From the NCBI GenBank assembly GCA_000497125.2, contig CM035324.1, positions 268,651-332,650 on the forward strand: a stretch of 64,000 nucleotides of DNA, read 5' to 3'. The notes under the pieces were generated by a model that was not told the DNA's origin, made no database searches, and was given only the letters and a program-made list of their open reading frames with translations. Shown here piece by piece: positions 25,401-36,007 of this stretch. The position numbers and the translations under genes were made by a program. Position 1 is the first letter of the stretch; each line of letters starts with the position of its first letter. Source of the stretch: Spironucleus salmonicida. Taxonomy: Eukaryota > Fornicata > Diplomonadida > Hexamitidae.

Positions 25401-26685
25401 AATTCAATTGGTTTTTCCACTCCACATTGTTTTCATGATTTTCTATTATTATATTATTACTATTAAGTATTTAAATTGTTTCCTATAGAATTAATGTAAG
25501 CGGTTTATTTTAAACTTCTGACTGCGCGAAAGTATTTGAAGTGAACGTTTTGTTCAGCGTAGGAGTAGGGATTGCGTGCAGCAGCTTTTGGAGACTGTGA
25601 AGGAACGGAGAAATTTGATGATATTGCTATTACGGCACGAACTGCTATTCCTGCACCTGCTGGTAATAGGCTGAGTCTATTAGTTGCGGTTGCTGGTACT
25701 GTGGTATTAGTGTTTGCTAGGGGACTTCTGCGTAGACGTATTGGGGTTGTTGAGGAATGGTTTAATATTATGGATTGAATTGTTAATTTGGAATGAATTA
25801 CTATTAATTCGGAACGAACTATTGTTATTATGGAATCATTTGTTATAATTATGGTTAATTCGGAACTATTTGTTACTGATTTGGAATCATTTATTGCTAT
25901 TATAGCAGCTACTAGTTTGGAATCATTTATTACTCCTAATTAGTGTAAATAAACTACTCTGATTGCCCTTAAATCGGCTGCTGGTATTACACTTGCGACT
26001 GCCCCTAAAACGTATCCTACAATGACTAATTCTAGGCACCTAGATCTCTCAGCTCCCTGTTCAGTTGGTTTATTTGCTCTGCGTAGTCTGAAATTTCTGA
26101 GTTTTTGCTTTTTTCGGAGTCCTGCAGCTGCTTGGTCAGATGCTTCAGCTCCTCAAGCTCCTGGTCTTTACTTTGGAGCATTTGAACGCTGCGGTTTAGC
26201 GCATTTATGATGTCCGTTTTTAGCGCGGCGATGTCGTTTTTAAAGTTTCCAGAGAATACCTCGGTCACGTTCGGATTCAGGTGCTGGTCGCACATATTGC
26301 GGTAGTCCGTAATTTGCTGCTGAAAATTGAACTGTGAGGGTTTAATGAAGCTATCGTTGAGAATTTTCGTTATATCAGTGGAAATTGGCTCCGGGCAGGC
26401 GCGCTGCAAGGATTTGAGGCAGTTCTCCCTAGTGATACAGGTAAAGCACGATTTTGGCTTCTCCAGAATGGCTTTGTAGCGGTTGAAGAGGTAGCGCGAG
26501 AGGTCCATATGCGGTGCGACGAGGTTCGGGTCATCTATAATGGCATCGATGATGCTACCTAACTGTTTTGTAGGAGGTACTTTCAAAAACGACAGCTTGC
26601 TCAATAGCGATAAATCGATGCTGGTCTGGTCGTTGTCTAATGAAATTTCAGGTGGGATATTCTGGGTTGAATTTGGGGAGCTCAT
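22453..26685 (-). CDS. Large coiled-coil protein with Gln-rich domain, 1410 aa
   Basis: The frame pieces starting at 26685, 24435, 23544 and 23178 are all in one phase; reading TAA/TAG as Gln joins them into 1411 codons ending at TGA 22453-22455. Residues 1-218 are a mixed N-terminal region with several Cys. About 219-365 is a Gln/Asn/Pro-rich segment with repeats such as MIPNQ, IVPNQ and FVPNQ, in which a large share of the Gln codons are TAA or TAG. About 390-1190 is heptad-rich coiled coil (Glu/Lys/Gln/Leu), and the C-terminal 200 residues are polar and basic. It could be a cytoskeletal, basal-body or vesicle-tether protein, but I see no diagnostic domain. Such an open length cannot be chance. 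The ATG follows an A/T-rich leader. Confidence 0.85.
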
Positions 26686-26990
26686 TAAAATTTGGAGTGG
26701 AATTTATAATTCTCTCTCATATGATATAATACTATAAAAATTAATAAGGAAAATGCGTTTCCCAAAATTTGCTAATTTTTTTTAAATTGATTACAATTGG
26801 TTCAAATTTGCTCATCAAAGCCCGTAGCCCACATATAGGTTTAGCTGAGCCTTATGTACAGCAATTTCGGGGCCAAAACGGCACCAAATCCAGAAATTAA
26901 TTTATAGAAACTGAAATTTTTACAATACAACTTCTATACAATTTTTTATTGTTTTGAATTTCCAGAGCTCTACAATTAGGTTAGATATTC

Positions 26991-27131
26991 ATGCCTTCCG
27001 ATTATTATAAAATGAAATCGACGGTTTCCTATGAGCCAAATCTTGAGCTCAGCGACCTGGACAAGTTCAGAGTAAGATTTGCCCCTAACATTGCGAAAAG
27101 TAACCCGTACCTAGAAGAATACAGTGACTGA
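26991..27131 (+). CDS. Small acidic ORF, 46 codons
   Basis: ATG to TGA reading MPSDYYKMKSTVSYEPNLEL and ending YLEEYSD. Divergent from the coiled-coil gene and upstream of the Myb gene. Codon use (purine-first, GC higher than its surroundings) suggests coding, but it is short and unrecognised. Confidence 0.35.
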   Translation: MPSDYYKMKSTVSYEPNLELSDLDKFRVRFAPNIAKSNPYLEEYSD

Positions 27132-27316
27132 ATGCGCTATTCTGCCACACCTCAACTCAGATTTGTCCCGCCCCAAGCAACCCTATAAATCTAACCAAAT
27201 TTCCATTAATTATAGCATAATAACATATAATAGCTCCGTTCCAAAATTTTGTATACCAACTATATAAAATTAGTTTAAATAGTTTATTATATATTATCTC
27301 ATCCTCATTCGTTAAA

Positions 27317-27970
27317 ATGTTCAACAACGAAAATTCGCAAATCTTCCTAGATATCTCGTTCACAGATATCTTCAACTCCGTGCAACCCCAGCTGGATCTG
27401 CTACCGCTCCCCTCGCTCTACTCGACCAACTCCTCATTCTCGAACTCGTTAACGCCGACACTACCCCCACACACCACTTCATACGAACACATATCCCTTC
27501 CACTCTGCTAATTACCAAAACAATTAGATCCGATATAATAATACAATATAACTCCCCTTCCACTTTCTTTTCCTTAAAAAAAGATTGTTTTTGACGTAAA
27601 ATCGCACAAATTTTTGACCGAAAACGAGACAATTTACACTTTTTGCCCGGACCAGAACGACATTTTGACGCTTTTGGTGGCTTCTTACACCCGTCCAAAC
27701 TGGCCGGAAATAGCCCAAATTCTGTAGAAATAATGCCCCTTTGGGAGCAAATGGACAGCCCAGCAGTGCTATTAGCACTATAATCGCGTCAGCAGACCCG
27801 ATTTGGTGAAAGGGCGCTGGAGCGGAGAGGAGGACCGGAAGCTTTATATCATATTGACGAAATTTGGCAGTGGAAAATTTGGAGAAGTCTGTAAGAACAT
27901 GGAAGGAAGGAGCGATAATCAGATTCGTTATCGAATTCGGAAGTTGTGGCCATAGTGGTGGGATTTGTGA
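27317..27970 (+). CDS. Two-repeat Myb/SANT DNA-binding protein, 217 aa
   Basis: Open under the variant code, with TAA/TAG at several Gln positions, ending at TGA 27968-27970. Residues 1-105 are Ser/Pro/Asn-rich. About 112-160 is a degenerate first Myb repeat (Trp in RPNWPEIAQIL and in SKWTAQQCYQHY). About 165-212 is a clear second repeat: KGRWSGEEDRKL, GKFGEVCKNMEGRSDNQIRY, RIRKLW. Members of this family bind DNA in the nucleus; in diplomonads Myb proteins are known transcription regulators of differentiation. The same frame continues for 40 codons after the TGA to a second TGA at 28091-28093 with coding-like composition, so readthrough or a recent stop mutation is possible. Confidence 0.85.
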
Positions 27971-28181
27971 AGGTAGATTTGGAAGAAGTGGAAAGTTGAA
28001 TTAGAATTAGCATATTTAGATTTTGAGATAGTGAAGCCAGTTCATAAGATCATAAGAGAAATGCTGAGTGATGAGGAAGTGAAGTTTTGGTGATAAAATC
28101 ATAGTTGCATCAGATTTTGAAGGGAAGCAGGCAATATATCAATTATATAGAAAAATGAGGAAATTGATAGTTAAAAATATT

Positions 28182-28253
28182 GGGGAAATCCGGGAATGGA
28201 ACCCGGGACCTCCTGTACCCAAAACAGGAATCATACCACTAGACCAATTTCCC
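28182..28253 (-). tRNA. tRNA-Pro (anticodon TGG)
   Basis: The minus strand folds as a 72-nt cloverleaf: acceptor GGGAAAT/ATTTCCC with C discriminator, anticodon stem CCTGT/ACAGG with loop TTTGGGT (TGG at the anticodon position), and a T arm with GGTTCCATTCC. No intron and no encoded CCA needed. Confidence 0.93.
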
Positions 28254-28971
28254 ACAACAAGTATTTAGAGCAGTTACAATGAGGGTTAAATAAGAAAAAA
28301 GATAGGAGAATCAGTAATGCAGTGATTAAAGAATAAATTATGGCAAGATAGTAGCAAGTTGCGTGTGGTAACGCTTGCATAATTCAAGCGAGTTGCATAC
28401 GCTAAAGAAATACTTGGAAAATAGCTATAATCACCGATAAGACAGAAATACGTTTAGCACGATATTTATTGCTGCTAGTATTTATAAAATAATTGAAAAA
28501 GTCATCTTGGTAGTTTTATCCACTGGAAATGCATGCCCGAGAGCGCACAAGTTGTGTTCAGAATAAAAAGTTGAAATCATTATTATAAAGGAATGGAAAC
28601 TGTTATTGAAAATTAATTTTAATTTAGTAGCATATTGTATAATAATTATTTGGGAAAGCTGTGCAATACAAAAATGAATTGCAAATAACTCATTAAAAAT
28701 AGTAAGGATGATAAATCATAAAATTGACTAATTCTATTACTTAAGGTTCCTCATAATATTTCAAAAAACACAAAACTAACATCTCGCGTGGCGGGTACAT
28801 CTACGCTCTCAGTACTCTCATTCACCACTTGTCTTCCTTCGAAACTATCTACGCTCCCTAACTAATTAATTTTGAAAGGCGACTTACGCGTTATTTAATG
28901 ATACTGGTTTTTGACGTGAATAACAGTTTTACCAGGATAATACTGTACTATTTTCTTCCAGTTTTTACCTT
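28254..28971. other. AT-rich intergenic
   Basis: No gene or RNA supported between tRNA-Pro and the doubtful ORF at 28972. Confidence 0.4.
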
Positions 28972-29208
28972 ATGCCTCAACAAGTTCAAGGAGATACGTT
29001 TTCTCCTATTGTGTCCATTTATGGTTCTTGCGAAGGTCCTAGGTCATAGTCTTATTTTTACGCATATGATTATAAAGCTTATTTTGCAGCTCTTGCTTGT
29101 CAAGCATGGGGAAGTATGGTGTAATAGAATCCCATGCTATGGTACCTGATTATGTCTTATGTTCACGGGCTAAGTTAATTAACAGTTTTATGTTCATTTA
29201 TAGATTGA
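28972..29208 (+). CDS. Doubtful ORF, 78 codons
   Basis: ATG-CCT-CAA-CAA with TAG/TAA read as Gln; aromatic-rich middle (SYFYAYDYKAYFAALACQAW). An alternative hydrophobic frame of 83 codons overlaps it (28898-29149). Neither has a recognised family; length is within chance expectation. Confidence 0.2.
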
Positions 29209-29993
29209 AGACGTGAGTCACTAACTAAATTATTAAGTATATTCAAAGTGTTGTACTGTAGATGAAAAAATTAAGATCTAATTATATAGTATAATATAGA
29301 AAATCAAATGATCTCAAATCTTTGATAATATCTAGATAATCCTAAACTTGATATATTCCTTTATATATTTAATATTAATGCCTTTACTGTAAAAAGAATA
29401 CCACACCAATTTTGGAAAAATTAATTATGCAAATAATTATTAATATTATTATTAAGATGCCAGATTTTCTCTAATTCTAAATATGAAATTATTAATATAA
29501 TAGAAAATAGTTAGTAAAATATTTCTACAACTAAACATAACCCCTACTTACTGGTGATTATATAATAAATTAATAAATATTATATATTTTTATGTTATAT
29601 ATTTCATAAACTAAAATTTAGTAATCACCGCGAGCAGTACTGGTTGAATCAGATATTTATTACCTTACTTATGCAATTATATTTAATACATATAATAAGG
29701 TTGCAAAATATTCACTATATGTTCCATTAAATTTACGTATTAACCTAGTTCATTTTCACCTTACTCAAAAAATGGTAATAATATTGTATTATAATAAAAT
29801 ATATTATTAACATACCTACAATTGGGATATATTACTAGCTGTAATATGTATATCAAAATTATTGACAATAACAATGATTATAGTTAGATGAATAAAAATT
29901 CAGCCTCTGCGCATAATTTTTACTTATTGTTTATCATTCTCTATTTATAGTATAATATTAAATATTGTAGTAAAATCACCCGTTCCCTTATAA
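29209..29993. other. AT-rich intergenic upstream of membrane protein gene
   Basis: Strongly AT-rich. No supported feature; probably contains the promoter of the next gene. Confidence 0.4.
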
Positions 29994-30377
29994 ATGGACG
30001 AAAAAATCCTAAACATTATTACTGCAGTAATTGCAATTGGTATTGCCGCTTTGGTTTTTGTGTCAGTACTTCTCACTAATATCACAAATTGGATTCGTGG
30101 TGCCTTTTTCATTCTTTCACAGTTACTTATTGCACTAGCGCCTTACAAGCAGTAGGCTTCTTTCGGCTTTCTTGTTAACCCTATCTCCCGTCCTTTATTT
30201 TTGATTTTAGTATCTGGATTTTATTTCCCCGATTTCAATGGGTTTTGTTCAGGTGGTTCATGGCTTAGCTGTCTCCTCGGAATAGCAAGCCTTGTTGGCG
30301 TTATTTACGGTTTCATCTTAATGATTTTTTATGTTGTCTTGATGGCAACTAAGAAGATTGACTACAAACAGTGCTGA
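29994..30377 (+). CDS. Small four-helix membrane protein, 127 aa
   Basis: ATG to TGA with one TAG read as Gln (after LAPYK). Four hydrophobic segments at about residues 8-29, 35-52, 65-80 and 90-120; short polar C-terminus KKIDYKQC. The layout and a RPLFLILVSG stretch in the third helix resemble COPI-associated / Tvp15-like Golgi membrane proteins, but the match is weak. The start has a typical A-rich context (TATAAATGG). Single copy in the spacer. Confidence 0.55.
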
Positions 30378-30827
30378 GTGATTCAAGCCTAAATAATAAT
30401 GTATATGTAAAGTATCTCAATCACTATATTCCTCTATATATGGATTTGTATTTCCAGAAAAACTGATAGTTCGTACTCTGAAATTGTCTAGATCACTTGG
30501 TTCGATATCTATCTCATAAGAATTATTCGTATCCATTTTATAAAAACGAAAATATAGTAATATAATACAATAATTGATTTAGCATTAAACCACATTTTTT
30601 TAACTTTAAGATATGTTAATAATATGTTTTTAAGTAATAAAATTATTTATTCTATAATTTTCTTTTAAAATAATATAATTTTTTAATCTAAATAAATTAT
30701 TTAAAACTATTTAAAAATATAAGATATCGTAGAATTTACATTGACATAACATTAAGTCAAATTTTATAAAATAAAATAGGTGTAGGATTTATAATTTAAA
30801 ACATAATTATAGAAATAAAGTCATTTA
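30378..30827. other. AT-rich intergenic
   Basis: No feature found. Confidence 0.4.
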
Positions 30828-31052
30828 ATGAATGGTATGATCGCTTTAGATCATTGTGTACGGACTGATTAAACTTTGATAAATATGTTATTCTACATAC
30901 CCCAGTCTATGATACATAGTTATGAACACTCAGATTTCAGTCATTCATTGCAGCAGGAAACCCATAAACTACTACCAGAACTGGTTAGTTTCGGGATTTA
31001 AAAAGCTTTACCTGGAGTATAGTAATATTTACTATTATTAGTTTCATTTTGA
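30828..31052 (+). CDS. Doubtful ORF, 74 codons
   Basis: Reads MNGMIALDHCVRTDQTLINM to TGA. Just outside the right arm boundary. Unrecognised; could be chance. Confidence 0.2.
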
Positions 31053-31204
31053 TACGTTCGTTTCCACACAGATTATATCAACTAATGAGATATCTTATTG
31101 ACAATGATCTACATATTAAATTAGAGAGTTCTTGATGTTATTTCTAACTTAAATTTGGGATTGGGGACTGTATTATCTCATATGGTAGGAAGTACTTGTT
31201 TTTG

Positions 31205-32170
31205 CTACCGTCACGAAAAGCAGATTGGTGACATAACGATATGGGCTTGCGCGTCCTGAACGTCAGAATATATATGGTGCACCGATTATGACGCTTCAAA
31301 ACCAGAATTTGCGGTGTTTGGAAATGCTGAGAACTTTCTCGCCAAAGTGCAGGGCGGTGCTAGGTGCAGGAAGCGCGGTTTACATTTTTAGTTTATTAAG
31401 ATCATTATTATAACTATATACTATACAACGTATATAGCAAAAACGGAATTCCCCAGTTTCTGCATATACCCATATTCAATATAGCTGATACAGGAGCCCA
31501 GGGGCAGAGCTCGGAGGCTGCAGTCGGTCTGTATTGCGAGGCGGTGCGATAAATGGGAATTGGGGAATGCGAACGTGCAGGAAAGCCTGCTAAGTGCGCT
31601 TCGGACAAGAAATAAAAATTGGAGAAGCAATACCAGGGAATGGGAAGGTGCCGCATGCAGCCACATAATTAGGGGCAGCTTCTTTCCGTATTTCGCTATC
31701 CCGAGAGCGAGACCCAGCTGATAATGCGGTTAGAGCCAGCCTGTGGTATAGGTGGGCAGCAGAACCACTGCAGCGCGGCCCAGACCAACTTCCAGGAGGT
31801 TGCCTAGCTCAATGAGGCCCTTGAGGGGATACCTTGCGTAAATTCTTAGGAGCATGCTAGGCTGTCTGGGAAGCGCACTTATTTATTAGCATCGTTGGGC
31901 GTGGTAAGAGCCCCCAAAGCCTGCTTGCTGCGTTGCAGAGTGCGCTTTCTGGAGGTGTTATTACCGCGTACCTGCATATCCCAGTTCACTGCTCCAAGGC
32001 CCTCTCGGTGTACCGCGCTGATACCAGTGCGCGTGGTAGGCTCATGCAGTTCCGCTACAAGACCCAATTCGGAGACTTACCTTATATACATCTACAAGCT
32101 AGAAAACACTGGGAAAACTGTTCTCACAAATATATACTTTATAGATATAAATACGTTATTCAGTCTTTAG
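31205..32170 (+). pseudogene. Module A upstream relic, inner right copy
   Basis: Coding-like sequence switches frames. The first part (GLYCEAVRQMGIGECERAG, then CSAAQTNF) is in one frame; after a one-base deletion near 31830 the next part (VGRGKSPQSLLAALQSALSG, then YLHIPVHCSKALSVYRADT) is in another. The outer right copy lacks that deletion (WPDDAINGDNLYVLIR reads on into the GRGKSPQS frame). Repeated codon-level agreement between inner and outer copies shows it was a gene. Function unknown; its place just upstream of a CRMP on the same strand is constant. Confidence 0.5.
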
Positions 32171-32286
32171 TTTTTGGATATAATAATTTATACACCATAT
32201 CAAGCAATATTCAATAAATTCGAAACTGGTAAGTTATTTTATATAACGGTTATTCTGCTATAATACTTGCATCCACCCTTCCAAAA

Positions 32287-33141
32287 ATGATCTTCGCCGG
32301 AACATGTGACAGCGTAAATGCCCGCTGTCAGGCAGGATTTTACTGCCCGGCCACCGGCAGCACTGAAGTTACATGCCTCCCTTGCTCCGATGATATAAAA
32401 CTCGGTCAAGGCTGCTACTGTGTGGACAATACAGCTATTACCAATTGTAGAGCATGCGCAGAGTAAAAATGCTCCTAATGCATCCCCAGAAGTTTTCTAG
32501 ATGGAGATAAGTGCACCTTGTGTTCAAAGGGGTGCGGTAAGTGTACGAGCCCTGATTCATGCGAGGCTTGCGCTGAGGGCTACACCATGGAAAATAATAT
32601 ATGCGTTAGAGTTTGCAATTCTTTAAAAGGCTGCTAAAATGAATTTTCGACTTTCTGCGACTTGACCGTAAATCGCTGCGTGAAATGCGAATCAAATTGT
32701 ACTATTTGCTCCTCAAAAACAGTGTGCAACTTCTGTAATTCAAGCTCACATACTACTACTATAGACGGAACGTGCACGACCATCTGCAATAACCTCCAAG
32801 ATGGATAATACTGCAAGAATGGCGCTCCAACATCGTGCGCGGAAGGGCTTGATTCGGCCTGCAAATGCGGAGATGCTGTAAACTGTGCCTCCTGCGATCA
32901 CACTAATGCTGCATGTGAGACATGTTTACCTAATATAGTGAAGGCGAAAGGCGGGGCGTGCACAGAATGTACGGACGGGTATGAAGTTAGAGGAAGATTG
33001 TGCTGGCCCAAGTAGGACGCAGGCTAGCAGAATAAAATAGGTGGTGGTGCGATTGCCGGCATTATCATAGGGGTTTTGGTGGTTGCTGGTGCAATTGGTG
33101 GCGGCTTGGCATACTACTTCATCAAGAAGGCCAGGAAGTGA
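32287..33141 (+). CDS. CRMP-A, inner right copy
   Basis: 284 codons plus TGA; mirror of 19826-20680. [14 protein letters not shown] start, CxxC repeats such as CSKGCGKC and CEACAEGYT, membrane helix at about 252-277, tail FIKKARK. TAA at several Gln codons (for example in KCSQCIP and QDGQYC). Surface role inferred from diplomonad CRMP/VSP families. The conserved pre-start sequence TTATTCTGCTATAATAC lies 20-40 bases upstream. Confidence 0.88.
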
Positions 33142-33600
33142 TAGAGTTTGGCATAATATGGGTGGATGGCCCCGGTATCATCTAGTCGTGCTGGAGCAGA
33201 GGCCGTACGGATTTGAGCAGCAGGCGCGGGAATAAGAGAAAGTGGAAATTATCGTAGTGGTTCGAACTGTGCTCTGAGAGGCGCGATTATTCCTGCTGGC
33301 GGGAAGATGCAGGCTGATAACTCAAAGTATCAATCACCCACTGTCTTGTCTGTGGCTTTGCATACTCTGTGCATGCTAGTATTGGGATAGCTGGCCGTGC
33401 AGGGCGAGTGCTGGCCGCCAGTGGACTCATATTGTCGTCATAGGGTGTCATATTCAATCTAATACGTTAGTGTCTAATATTAATTGGAGCGGAATTTTAA
33501 TTTTGGTATCTAGTTTATATAATATGCAGGATACTAATCGCATCATGAGCTTAGCTCTGGATACCCAACCTAGTCCCAACTTAGCAAAATAGAAAAACAT
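33142..33600. other. CRMP-A 3' flank
   Basis: GC-moderate conserved flank shared by all module A copies. No independent gene supported; a long open frame across it starts at a non-ATG codon and overlaps the CRMP stop. Confidence 0.35.
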
Positions 33601-34330
33601 GAAAACCAATTTGCGCTCTTTAGGAGAATCATGCTACAGTTCCTCAGTTCGAAACAGAAGACCACCCGCACGCTGTAAGGCACTGCAAAACCATGCTAGG
33701 TCGGTCATATCTGCCAGTCACCCGCGTAGGATCCGAGAAGTGTGTCCCGTGCACATACCGCACGAAGCTGGACCTGGGATGGTATGCCGACGACAGGGAG
33801 ATAGTAGACGGCAAGAAATACGGATTCGCTGCCTGGGCTGAGGGCCCTCCTGGGCCTTTCTAGACAGAATCCCGTACACCGCATACGCACAACCCTGCAC
33901 AAATTGCCTTCGGGCGTAATGAAGGGGAGCCCAAAATAGTATATTCGATTGTTCGACGTATCGAGAGTGCTGAGCAAATGGTGCAAAGGCATGCTATGCC
34001 GCTCCAACGAAGCGCTGCGCCTGTGCGAGTCAAAATGTTATGTTTACGCTTCTGCTGCATTTTGCAATTCCCGCGATGACAACGGCTACAGTACTACCAT
34101 ACGCGGTAACGGAACCGCGAACTGCAACTATTTTTAGGAGGGTATTCTAACTACTTATCTGGAAGGTATTTCCCCCGCATGTGAGTGCGATGCCGCAGAA
34201 AAGGCACTTCCTGCAGCTATGGTCAGGACGGCGGCAAGGGAGGTTTGCCGAATGTTCTGTTGGGGATGAGGAGAAGTGGGCGGAGGAGCATGAGATGTTA
34301 GCGGGGTTGTGCAGGAAATGCTACCAGGAT
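33600..34330 (+). pseudogene. Module A downstream relic, inner right copy
   Basis: Two overlapping coding-like frames. Frame 1 (33693-34079) starts MLGRSYLPVTRVGSEKCVPC and continues WYADDREIVDGKKYGFAAW. Frame 2 (33919-34269) starts MKGSPK and holds a Cys-rich stretch CKGMLC, CESKC, CNSRDDNGY, CNYFQ, CECDAA. Frame 1 is supported by synonymous differences against the outer left copy, and frame 2 keeps its Cys in all copies. I infer one old gene broken by a frameshift; two overlapping genes or an intron are alternatives. Family not recognised. Confidence 0.42.
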
Positions 34331-36007
34331 TAGCGTATGTACTATATTGAATGCAGTCGTTTAGTTTATTGCATTAGAATGTGGTTTGAATAGTTTTAGT
34401 TTTGAATAGTTGTATTTAGCTAGCTATTTAGTATTTAGATAATATTTCCTAATACAATTATAAGTAGTAAAATATTTACTACTCATTCCCAAGTAAATAA
34501 TGCTTAATATAATATATGTTACATGTACAAAAATAAAAATCAATAACTGAAGCTTGACTTATGTTAAACTGAAACTATATTACTTATAAATTGATTAATT
34601 TATCGAGCTTCTGTAAAATAGGGTAATACATAATATTATAGGAAAAGGAAAATGAAAAGGTAAATTGTATGTATTATCCAAAACTTATCAGGTTTAATCC
34701 TAAAAGTGTTATGATAACTAATGAATATAATATTAACATAAAAATATTTTCCCATCTAATTGAACTTAGTCATTCTCAGCTAAGGATATGACAGATTAGA
34801 ATGTCTATTACTTAAATTTTACAAATTTAGTTATTAAGCCTTAGATCATATCATAGATGGTATAAGGATAGTGGAAAGTGAAAGTTCTTACCCAATAATG
34901 TAGTCAGTGAACAAACCTATCTCTCATACCACATGCTATAGAAATAATAAAATATATTCTATGCTAGCATTGCTACTTTAGGAAAGCATGTAAGATAAGC
35001 TAAAGTTAAACCTAGGTTTATTAATATTCTGGCATACTGTGCTGCAAGGGGAATGCATGTATAGACTCAAGGCTGATTAGTGGGACAGCTGGGATCTGAA
35101 TAGAAGTGGTGTCAACACCTATTACTACATCTTAACTGAAAAGTAAGGGAAACCTGTATTACTAGTAGGAAACTAGAATTTAGGATGCTATCAGTGAAAA
35201 CATACCAACAGAAGAATACGGTACCAGCCAAACTTCTGATACCTCGGGGGTATCGAGCATGGATAGTAGCACGGGTTCTGGTACGGTCCGGAGTGGCTGG
35301 TATGATCCTGTGTATTTAGGTGTCAGGCTAGCCGAGAAGACATTATTGAAACCATATTAGCCATTCTCAGCATTCTTTCAGTTTACCATATAAGAATGAC
35401 ATAAATATTTTTGAGTTTTGCAGCCATGTTAGTCTAAATACTATCCGAATAAACTATTCACTACTATTTTAAAATATGAATTATTTTATTATACTAGAAT
35501 AATATTGTTAGCTTCGGTCAGCATAAAGTTGGTTTGAGCAGTAGTTATGTTTAAATACCCATAAGTCCAACTATCACCAGCAATCGGGTATTTAGTAAAC
35601 TTACTGCTATTTCTGCAATAACAGGAGTATTATATAATATATGAATTTTTCACTTTTAGTTTTTGCAGTATTATATTAGTATGCACAACTATTATAAACT
35701 CAATTTAAAGATTTACGTGTTTTAAAGATTATAAGTTACTACGCACTTTGCATAAACTATTATAACACCACTCATGCCTATAATAAAGGCATCACCATTT
35801 CTTTTGTTAAATCTACTGCGATTTCTCTACAACTACTTTAAGTAAAATTTACTAAATTATACTTATTTGCACAATATCAATTCCTCATTTAATAGCAAAC
35901 GCTATCCATAAAATATTTCACTTCCACTTCAATAGTGAAAAACACGAAACTGCAATCCTCGGTATTATTCACAGTTACACTGTAGTCATGTTTCCACTTC
36001 TATCAAA
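34330..36007 (+). repeat. Repeat C, inner right copy
   Basis: Single-unit copy. The 72-codon frame (start 35185) is disrupted by an insertion at about 35306, arguing that the ORF is not under selection. Confidence 0.7.
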
